Positions 55,482 to 64,000 of a stretch of DNA of 64,000 bases are shown here, in pieces. The notes beneath the pieces are model-generated. The model was not told the DNA's origin. It made no database searches and saw only the letters and a list, made by a program, of their open reading frames with translations. Every line of letters starts with the position of its first letter. Position 1 is the first letter of the stretch. Both the position numbers and the translations under genes were made by a program. This DNA is from Grifola frondosa (lineage: Eukaryota; Basidiomycota; Agaricomycetes; Polyporales; Grifolaceae), in contig LUGG01000027.1 in assembly GCA_001683735.1 (NCBI GenBank), positions 1-64,000 on the forward strand, read 5' to 3'.

Positions 55482-56742
55482 TCATCCGCCTTCCCGCGGA
55501 AGTTCCTCCTCGCTGCAAAGTCCGATAGCTCGGAGGCCGACCCTGGACGGATCGCCCAGGGTGACAGGGACCCCAGATCTCCTACTTGAGGCATCGGTGC
55601 TATCAAACGGCGCTCCCGAAGTAGTGCTAGCGAACTGCATGCTGGCAGTCACTGCCGCTGCAGTCTCCTTGGAATACGCATGTCCGTTGGCCACACGGAG
55701 GATGATCATGAATGGTGCGATGGACTGTAATACACGCATCGGAATCAGTGCATGGAGTGCGCCTTGAAGTAGACATCGCGAACGCACCGTCATCTGACCA
55801 AACAGGTTGAGGAAAAGGGACTCGATCACACTTCCCATCCCGTATGTCACAGAAACGACGATGCCCAATGCCGAATACATAAACGCAGACTCGACAAGCA
55901 TCGCGATAACGGAAATGTAAGGCGTAGCAGCGGCGGGCCCGAGTACCTTGCGGATACGCGCACGCATAATAGCAAGACGGAGGACAATCATGACTGTGAC
56001 AAGCACATTGAATGCCATGGTAATCGACGTATATGGGATTCCAATGTTAATGCTTTTCCTGGCCCAAAATCCGGTTTCCGGCTGCAGGAACGCATCCATG
56101 AAGAAACAAGATACAACTACAGGGCAAGTTATAAATCAGTGTAGGCTCGTAACGCGTCTGAAATTGTTCAAAATTTACTGATAGTTGCCATTAACATCAA
56201 AGTCGGCAGAGCGACAGCGAGATAATTAGCATTGTAGATCACCCAAAAGCGGTAGAGCTTGCGGGAATGATCAACTAACATTTCAAATTGCTAATGAAAA
56301 CCTTACCAACAGCGCGTCCTGGAACCAGCTGCTGACGATGTACATAACTTGAGAAGCTCTGAGCTCCCAGGTGATGCTCAAAGGGATGAGAGCGTCATGT
56401 ATGCCCCCACCATATCCCCAGAATGTAGTTGCAGCAATCTCTAGGCCCTTAATTTGCAGAGCGCTAGCGAAAGAGCTGAGGATGAACATGATCCATATGT
56501 ATCCCATCAGAACGGTGCTAAGCCTGTTTCGTCTGAAGTGCGGACGCAGCGCGCGGAAACATTGGATAAAGAGCGTGAAGGAGATACCTGAATGGAACCC
56601 TGGTCAGTGATTTGCACATGGATAATTTCTCTAATTTAGACTGACCATATCCAAAGAATTCTAAACAGAAACCGACAATGGTAAATCGGTTTGCTTGGAG
56701 ATCTACCGGAGCCTGAGGAGAGGCAGGTGTAGCAGCGGACAT
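55482..56742 (-). CDS. Seven-pass membrane protein, orphan agaricomycete family (paralogue 2)
   Basis: Five exons on the minus strand: 56742-56646, 56587-56307, 56257-56179, 56116-55788 and 55724-55482, giving 342 residues from MSAATPASPQAPVDLQAN. Exons 2, 3 and 4 are 281, 79 and 329 nt, identical in length to those of the paralogue at 16.6 kb. Membrane segments include FTIVGFCLEFFGYGISFTLF, TVLMGYIWIMFILSSF, MYIVSSWFQDALLLYRFWVI, ALPTLMLMATIIVSCFF, SITMAFNVLVTVMIVL, YISVIAMLVESAFMYSALG and SIAPFMIILRVANGHAY, with a Ser/Thr-rich tail. No frame defects. Function unknown; topology is receptor-like, but no receptor motif is seen. Confidence 0.9.
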
Positions 56743-57594
56743 GAGGTTGAAATGTGCGAAGACGCAGACTGGATCATGAGCGGCGACTTCTACATAAATC
56801 GTTGTGCCGCTTGTGCCGCTTGTGCCGCTGTACAGACAGGAAGCAGACAGTATAGCCTCCCATATTTATAGAAACTTCGCGAAGGTGGATGATAATCAGC
56901 TGACTGACACAAATCTCACGCTCGCCACGTCTCAATGGCTAGAAGTGCCAAGGATTACCGAAATCTCCAGCAAACGTTACATCGTTGGATACCGTGTCGC
57001 ACCCCGGACATTGAGCGGAGAGCTACCATCTCAACTTGATAGAAGTCTTCTCATTTCTTGGAAATCAGCTTGACAGACGCTCGATTCAGAAGTGGCTCCT
57101 GACCTATACTCAACTGACTTGGGTAGAAAAGCTGCAGCTTTTGGTTACCTGTGACATGTCAATCCTTAAGGGTGCTAATGTTCGAACCAACCATTCAGGA
57201 AAGTCGTCCCCCGGTAGAAAGAATTGGCGTGCAAGCCACTGAATGAACAGCCCGTGGAGGCATATGCCCTGATCTATTGTCCTAAAAACGGCATCATATC
57301 AGTGGAACATCACGAACCTGACAATGTCATGGCTCAATGAACTTACTTGTTCTTCCTCGGTCTCACATATGTTGCAGGCTGTGAAATACACCGGCTTGAG
57401 CATGCCCATTCCCAGCCTTTCGATGATCAGACAATGTAAACACATCAGCGGCGGACATTCACCTGGTGGGAATATCTGGTCAAACTTATGGCCTTTATGA
57501 TGGATGATGTATCGTTTTGACATGGTTTCGTTCATGGACTGCTCCAAATTGCGTGACTATGGTCATGTCACAAGGTATAGCCTTGTCACGGCCT
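56743..57594. other. Unannotated stretch before arm B
   Basis: No gene supported. CTTGTGCCG is repeated three times at about 56801-56829, a micro-repeat. Confidence 0.45.
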
Positions 57595-57912
57595 AGTAGA
57601 GAGCGCAAATCGTTCGCATGAAAAAGCGCGACAAAGGTGAGAACCACGATTCTGCATTGCTATACACATCTGCTTCGTGGTTAGCAGCTGTCCAATGGAT
57701 ACTATGTGGGGTATAACCTCCGTGCCGTCGGAAAGGTAGAGGTGCAAAACGATCTGCTGCAAGTGGCGCGGAATAATATGTAGGCCTCATTGGAACAGAT
57801 GATACTGAAGAGCATTCTGCCATAGCAAAGTTGTACTAAATGTAAGGAACGGAGGGGTTAGAAACGAAGGGACTGAAAATTTAAAGAGAGGAGCCAGGAG
57901 CCATAGCACAAT

Positions 57913-60349
57913 TCAGATCGGGTCGGCAAGGCTCAACCTGGTCAGCAGCCGCGTCCCCGCCATCCTTGCCTTATCAGTGCCGATATTCAATGCAGGATCT
58001 CCGTCAAGGAACGTCAAAACCTGACGTTGGTCACTGTCGTACTGTGGCCAGTATAGAGCTCCGTCGCCGTTCGGATTGAGGGTGGCAACAAACCGAACGA
58101 TGTAATCGGCCATGTCACCGCCAGTGAATGCATTCAGTAAATCGGACGAATGAGGCTACAAGCAGCGAATATATCAGTTTCACAATCCAGACAATAGCAG
58201 GACCACTACTCACTGCGCCCAATCCAGCGCTAACGTTCCGATCACTAACTGTAAACCAATGCAACGTCAGAGCGAGTTTAGACCTCCGCCGCGAGAAGAT
58301 GAGCGTACTGAATGACCATGTTGGTTGCTTCGCTGATCGTTGATCGAGGAGGAACCGACGAGGTCCCTGGAAAAATAGGTCACCCTGGAGGGATGCCATC
58401 CTCTTATACTCCGGCGTGAACGCGGAGGCGTTGCCCATGCCATATGGCGAGCCTACTGCAGGATTTGATGGGTATGCCTCAAACAACGGAGCGAGAGCTG
58501 CGAGCGATGTGTCTGCGTAGTAGACTTGTTGGATATAGACTTCGAACTCCTCATCGGTACTTGAAAGCGCATTAATTGAGCGACGTTAAAGATAGATAAA
58601 AGAACAAGCGCACGTTACGTTAAGGTTTGCCAACGAGAAAATTGTTCCCTCGTCCCTAGTGTCGCCTATTAATCGTTTAGTGAACATATAGCAGACAATT
58701 TCTGTGTTGGACTGTACCAGCTATGAACGGAACATTTGCAATACTTCCTTCAGCAAGTAGCAGCTGCGGGTGATCTTTCAAGAACACACCGTCTGCATGG
58801 GGCGTCCATGGGTTGTTCAAAGTCTATTCGGAGTGCACGCCAGGCATCAGGCGATATCGACATGAAGCCGTAGTTTAAAACACACCGTATATCCGACCGC
58901 GATGGTATAATTGGTTGCAACCTCTAACAGCAGCTCGTATGGAGAATTCCGAAGGCAGTCCAGCGTGTTAGTAGAATTCGAGCATCCCGTTTGCGAGACC
59001 ATTACGTCATAGGAAGCTTGCAGCTTGGTAATATCGCCGGTCGGTATGGGGGACCCAGAGTTCATACAAGCAGCCCGAAACAATCCCTCGGTATTACCAT
59101 CATTGGTGAGCATCTGCATTGCGACGGACATCGACCCTGCGCTTTCTCCCCAACTTTATAGAATCATTATCGAGTAGAACACTCCAGAAATAACAGTACT
59201 TACATGGTGACTTTGGTTGGATCACCACCAAACGCCGATATGTGTTGTTGCACCCACGTAAGAGCAGTGCGTTCTATGAAGTCATGCAGGCTGTCGGTGA
59301 GACTCTATGGGTTCGGGAAATAGTATGGAACATACGATCGTGAAGCCCGAGGTTCCCAATGCCGGCGTCCTTGACTTCCTGACCGGCAAGGAATCCGAAG
59401 ACTGCAACAATGATTTCCTCAGTTAACTATAATAAAATGTTAGCGATGATTACTTGCTGTTCACACTAATAATGATTTCAGTACCGAATTGGACAAATAA
59501 GAGAACGAACAAACCGATAGTTCAATGCAACATATATAATAGGCTGTCCAAGTGCGATAGACCGATCCACTATCGGAGTTCCATCGAAGCTAAGAAATTG
59601 CATGAATTTGAGTACACCTCCCGCGAATCAAGTCATCCTACTTTGAGTTATCTCCCGATGCAAACGCTCCTGTGACACTCGAGCCGTGGGTAAGATCGTT
59701 TACAACACTTATAAAAATCACTGACCACCGTAGATCCACTGCGAATGAAATAAAATCGACCGCTCAGTGTCTGCAATGCAACACCAGAAGCAGAAACGTA
59801 CCACGAGAACGGGAAGCTTAGCATTAGAATCGATACCAGCCGGGGTCATGATATTGATATTAAGACCTGAGATAGTGAGCAAACATGACTATATGCCGAG
59901 TGCGAGACGACTCACAATCTTCACTCTCAGGGACGCCAGAAACCATTGGGAGAGCCCCAAGGTGGATGCAAGGTCCTGCTGTAGTTCCTCTGGGACTGGT
60001 ACAGGAAATACTACTGCGTTCACTTGCGGACACTGGGCACCGTAGATCGTCGCATTGATTGTGCCGTTGTAGGATGTGATCAGCCTCGGGAGCTGAAGCC
60101 GAAGGCTCCCAGTCCTGAACCATATCAAAATCGGTGCGTATAAGTCGACATATACATGCCAAGCACTTACGGAGGCTCGGCGAACGGAATTCCAAGAAAG
60201 CTGGTCACAGAGCCATTTGTCTTGCCGATGACAGTCGCAGCATCGAGTTGGACAACAGGGTATGAAGAGGATGCTGTCGAGGACTCAGAGACAGCTGACT
60301 GAGATGCTTGAAGTGCGAACAGTAGAAAGCTCCAGGTAAGAAACGCCAT
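57913..60349 (-). pseudogene. Secreted type-B carboxylesterase B, exon 2 frameshifted
   Basis: Same fifteen-exon plan as copy A, reading from 60349: signal peptide MAFLTWSFLLFALQASQSA, FLGIPFAEPP, NYRVNIFGFLAG (with the 8-nt microexon TGTGAACA at 59465-59458 and a GC donor after it), WGESAGSMS, and a complete C-terminus YWPQYDSDQRQVLTFLDGD ending SLADPI at 57913. In exon 2 one base is missing in the C run at 59955-59958 (the frame should read STL-GALPMVSGVPESEDC). So the N-terminal damage lies here while copy A is damaged at the C-terminus. The TATA box (60387-60393) is preserved. An apparent TAG in TCAAAGTAGGAT falls inside an intron and is not a stop. Confidence 0.88.
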
Positions 60350-61019
60350 GGTGCAGTGAGCGTATCAAAACCCTAACTTACCTCGAATTTATAGCATGAG
60401 CGATGAGCGCGAGAGACGGCGTCGTTAGAGTCACGCGCGGCGCGGCATCCAATTCAGATCTGCGGGATAGGCAATGCTGAGCAAGCATGAAAGCACGGAT
60501 GTAGTTGATCACGAATACTCTGATGAATTGTCCACCCTTCGGTCGCTGTTGTGGCGCCGCCCTAACCGATATTAAAATCTCAAAGATATCATGGTCAGTA
60601 CGTATGCTAATCTCAACGAACCCACTCAGTGTTGTGCACGTCAAGCCCAGCGTCGTGGTGATTTGGCGCAATTCGACGGTTGTCCTGTTTTGACGATTAT
60701 GACTATCGTCAAAGTCAATGCGTGACTTTAAGCTTTACCGACAACGCCGAGGCGGAAGAAGTGCGACGTCATCACCTGAGGTTCTAGATTCTCATCCGGG
60801 GTCGCATATGTTAGAACTGAAGATGCTTACTCTTCTCATTGATCATCCCCCCCCGGAAATGCGTTGATGTCGCACCAAGCATGCGCCTCCATCTTAGAAT
60901 AGTTGTCGTGCCGGCCACCGTACCAACGTCAATGTATTCATTCTACGGAAGCCTTGAGCGCGCAGCAAGGGCAAGACTCTCTATAATTGGTTTGAAGCGT
61001 GCTACCGCGATCTATCAAG

Positions 61020-61145
61020 CTTAACGGTAGAAGGCTCCAGGTCAGAAAGGTCATAGTGCAAAACAGAGTTCAGTGAGCGTAACTTACTTCAAGTTTATAG
61101 CATGGGCGACGAGCGCGAGACTGCGTTGCTCCAGCTAACTGGTAC
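61020..61145 (-). pseudogene. Truncated esterase promoter and first codons, arm B
   Basis: Counterpart of 30945-31065: on the minus strand a TATA-like region, the leader and a disrupted MTFLTWSLLPLSL-type start. It supports one ancestral partial duplication before the arms formed. Confidence 0.7.
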
Positions 61146-61445
61146 AGCGAGAGCTCCATATAGTTACCTCCAATACCCCCGTGATTCTATCAAAAAAGGG
61201 CAGAATTCAACGAAGACAGCTTGTCCTGCCTCAATGTCTGAAAGAAACAGGATAAAAACTAGAAGCCAAAGGAGAAGTAGTATCTTAGTATATTATACTA
61301 TACGTACATAGAGAACGGAATATACGCACCTCAGTCCCATTCCTCGTTCAAGGACCGAGGCGGAGCGCCAAAATTACGGTATGTACTACCAAATTAGGTA
61401 AATGTAATAATTGATAATAAATAATATGTACCTCACGAATTGTAT

Positions 61446-61910
61446 CTATTTTCCAACAAGCCTTCGTCGACTTCATCAATGCCTTCCCCTCCGTGGACTA
61501 ACGTACTCTCTGGACCAGACTGCAGAGCGAAGGGAGTGTCTAGGCTCATCATCGACTGGTTTCGAATGCTGTATACCCAGTTGTTCGTTTTCGGGGTAAA
61601 TTCTTGGATAGCTTTCGTGCATTTGCTGGAATTCTGATTGGGGACCGGACATCGCGAATCCTGTGGAGCTTGTTCCTATCCGATTGTCGCGACTTGGTAT
61701 TTCGGTCTCATCCAGACGATGCGGTGCTTGGGAGTGATCCTTGTCTCACTTCGAGCAGGCGGATGAACTCGCTCTCTTTTCTACCTCTCAAGCTGGACTC
61801 CAGGACTATCTCGTCTATCTCGTCCATTGGTGCAGCATCAACTTCGTTATCATCAATGTGCTGAGGACGGAATGCATGGTGTTCACGCTCGCCCGCCTCC
61901 ATACTTTCGG
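61446..61910 (+). pseudogene. LINE-type reverse transcriptase remnant
   Basis: Across changing plus-strand frames the order VDFINAFPSVD, LIIDWFRMLY, DSFRAFAGILIGD, SRILWSLFLSD, HFEQADELALFSTS and NFVIINVLRTECMVF reproduces the fingers-to-palm region of agaricomycete non-LTR reverse trans­criptases; QADEL stands where YADD-type residues occur, as in that group. Several frameshifts and stops make it dead. It starts exactly at the outer edge of inverted arm B. Confidence 0.75.
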
Positions 61911-62665
61911 ATACGTGCGACGACACTGGCTGTCCTCAATAGCTACATCATGTGGGAACAACAAATACCTCGACCGCGGCCTTCATCTCTCTGCTCTATC
62001 TAGCGTCTCTGCTCTATCTACAGGCGAAGGAGACATTGGTACGAGCGATAACCCATACTTCCCTCTCAATAGAGTCATATGTTTGTTGCAGCGCTTCGGA
62101 CCTTGTACACGTCGAGCCACACCTGACTGCGTGGTGTGAGTTCGCACCAGATGTAAATATTGGCACCAGAACACAGGGTCATAACAAAAATTCCCATGCA
62201 GCAGGTCTCTAGATGCTGTCGGATGGCATCAATCGTCATTATTCCATCAACGGCAGTCCGACGTATAGTGTACATACCCATATGTAGGGATATACATGAG
62301 ATAGTACGGATGGTACTGAGTGAGTTCTGCAAGTAGCAAAAGTGAAGGGACTGGAATTTAGAAGGTCCATGAATGTGATGCTTTCTCATTTCCATGAATT
62401 CTTTGATTGTATGATAGAAAGAATTCGAGAGGCTAGCGCTCCTTACGGGAGGCAGATAGCCCAATCATTTCTTAATATCCAGGTATCTGCGTAAGTTATT
62501 CATTAGACGTGCATGTATATGCTGTGATGGGTTACTGAGTAATGTCGATGCCGTTGATTTACACTTGCAACTTTAGAGGTGCTTGAATAAAAATAATTTG
62601 ATAGTACACCTATACCAATAATATAGAATGCTAATCGTACATCGCTCTCCTGAATACCGGTAATT
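61911..62665. other. Unannotated stretch
   Basis: May contain further LINE remnants to about 61930. Otherwise nothing recognised. It includes the 3' flank of the phosphoesterase gene. Confidence 0.4.
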
Positions 62666-64000
62666 CTATCGAGTGCCCTCATATGGCGGTGGTGACCCGC
62701 GCCCATACAATAGCATATCATCTACAATTTCGTCGTTCTCGGTATGCTTGTAGGTACGAATAGTCTCGCCGTAGTCGGAAATGTCGTAAATGCGGAAGCG
62801 ACGATCAAACCCAATCTTCCCGTATCCAGAATACGAACTAGAAGAACTCGTCAATATCACAGCATCCATACTACTCGAATAGGTAAGCTCACCCTCCGCC
62901 GCCGAAGCAAAGCCACACTCCCTTAACACGCCTGCAATTTTCGGTGACTAAGGAAAGACGTCAGTCCGCCACACGCTATGCCATGAAAATAAATCACTGA
63001 CCGTGACAATGTCCGTTAGCGACAACCTTGACTTCACGCGCATTACCGCCGGCACGGTGATCGCTCTCCATTGCCTGCAGAATACCTTTATGGAAGAAGC
63101 CATCCTGTTTCTTAGCCGCGCCGTTCGGCTCCATATCGTGAACGCCAACGTCGAGCGGCTTGCCAGTGGTGGGATTCACGTCTGCGGCTGAATACGTCTC
63201 CTGCCTGAATTAATAGGACATTTGGTTTGGGGGAAACATTGCTGCCATCCACAATGGCACTCACAATGGAATGTGGAAGAACATGAGGGCGTTTGGCTTT
63301 GCGAGCCTTCGCCTGTCTCCCGTAATTTGGTCGGATGTTTGGCGTTCCCAAATATCTCCTAGATCCTTTGCACCATCAGGAGTGAAAGGACGCTCAATTG
63401 GATCCATGGCAGCTATAAGGAGAAGTCAGCGAAGTATTCGCCCAAATACTCAATGAGTAATAACACACAAGATTCTTGTAGAAACCAGTCTATTTGATCC
63501 TGCATATTTATGGAACATTAGCTGCGTTGTTGCTACAGTATGCGCGACACCTCACCTGATGAATCCAGTCATACTCGGTTGGGATAAAGAAACCGAACCA
63601 ATTCCAGAACCCCGTGGAATACGACCCAGAATCAAGGAAGTACAACGTCAAAAGATGGGTTTTGGATCTGCAAAGTAAAATTGCGTCAGCCTCGGTCGCA
63701 GTCTGGCGCCCAAACAGCTGCAACTGACGGGTCGGCACTTTTGACCTTGAGTATATAATTCCCAACGCCGTGAATATTCTTGGGGCCCTGTTCGACAAGA
63801 CTATATGGCAGTCCCTGCATATACTTGATTTGTGCCTCTCTGCTATCGCCATCCTCGTCATCGTGGTTTCCGAAGACCGCCGCCCACGGGATCCCGCGGT
63901 CAGTGACAGTGCGCGCAAATTTCGCCAGCACGGTCTTCGCATCCCAGGATGTACCCTGTCCGTTCAGCTGATCTCCCGTGAAGACGACGAGATCTGGACG
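62666..64000 (-). CDS. Calcineurin-like metallophosphoesterase, 5' end beyond the window
   Basis: Minus strand, running off the right edge, so the start and first metal-binding motif are partly missing. Visible exons read DLVVFTGDQLNGQGTSW (the D-x-x-x-GDQ metal site), VFGNHDDE (the GNHD motif), THLLTLYFLDSGSYS, DQIDWFLQES, LMFFHIPL, QETYSAADVNPTTGKPLD and VVANGHCH (the GHxH motif), then CFGGGGSYSGYGKIGFDRR and a stop at 62666-62668. Introns of 50-62 bp are all GT-AG and in phase, and no defect is seen. The arrangement resembles fungal Dcr2-type and related purple-acid-phosphatase-like proteins. Likely a secreted or endomembrane phosphatase; substrate not predictable. Confidence 0.88.

Larger units (their letters stand above)
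57595..61446. repeat. Inverted duplication, arm B (about 3.85 kb)
   Basis: Reverse complement of 30604-34490. It holds, on the minus strand, carboxylesterase B with its promoter and the truncated esterase 5' remnant. Differences from arm A are scattered substitutions and 1-20 bp indels. Confidence 0.93.

Noticed and set aside
59600..59640. Premature TAG in carboxylesterase B (TCAAAGTAGGAT)
   Set aside because: It falls within an intron starting GTAGGA; the same intron starts GTACGA in copy A, and splicing gives an open frame.

Overview
This window comes from the nuclear genome of a filamentous basidiomycete, most likely an agaricomycete (my guess is Polyporales). The reasons are the very short GT-AG introns (about 43-70 bp, many per gene), the gene families (multi-exon type-B carboxylesterases, P450, PheA/TfdB-type FAD monooxygenases, FMO-type oxidase, histidine acid phosphatase, an orphan seven-pass membrane family), and the fungal transposons. 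It is an accessory, repeat-rich region rather than a housekeeping one.

Layout. 1-3.1 kb: an F-box-like gene, broken, whose 3' end is tandemly duplicated together with a dispersed AT-rich repeat (R1). 3.1-11.2 kb: an AT-rich tandem repeat and a decayed Helitron on the minus strand (Rep, Pif1 helicase, C-terminal C19-like cysteine peptidase). 11.2-11.6 kb: a 9-unit minisatellite in which each unit can form a hairpin. 12.5-15.1 kb: a long palindrome, C-rich sequence, and a conserved basidiomycete gene cut by a second dispersed repeat (R2). 16.6-17.8 kb: an intact five-exon membrane-protein gene. 17.8-25 kb: mostly featureless, with one gene (22.2-23.4 kb). 25.2-30.3 kb: tandem FAD monooxygenases. 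30.6-34.5 kb: arm A of a large inverted duplication carrying a carboxylesterase. 35.0-41.1 kb: a third carboxylesterase split by a 5,063-bp Ty1/copia element with identical LTRs and a 5-bp target duplication. 41.3-45.3 kb: R2 copies, a purL-like fragment and a histidine acid phosphatase. 47.8-50.1 kb: FMO-type oxidase. 52.4-54.5 kb: P450. 55.5-56.7 kb: second intact membrane-protein paralogue. 57.6-61.4 kb: arm B of the inverted duplication. 61.4-61.9 kb: LINE reverse-transcriptase remnant. 62.7-64 kb: calcineurin-like phosphoesterase running off the right edge.

How it fits together. Oxidative enzymes (two PheA-type hydroxylases, one FMO-type enzyme, one P450) and secreted esterases recur across 30 kb, which resembles a xenobiotic or secondary-metabolism neighbourhood, but co-function is inference only. 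Duplication is the dominant process: esterase sequence occurs as two arm copies, a third interrupted gene, and several shards.

Caution for every pseudogene call. In at least eight otherwise well-preserved genes the only defect is one missing base, usually in a homopolymer. That pattern is as compatible with an under-polished long-read assembly as with real decay. Exon-intron structures below were derived by hand from splice signals, reading-frame phase and paralogue comparison.
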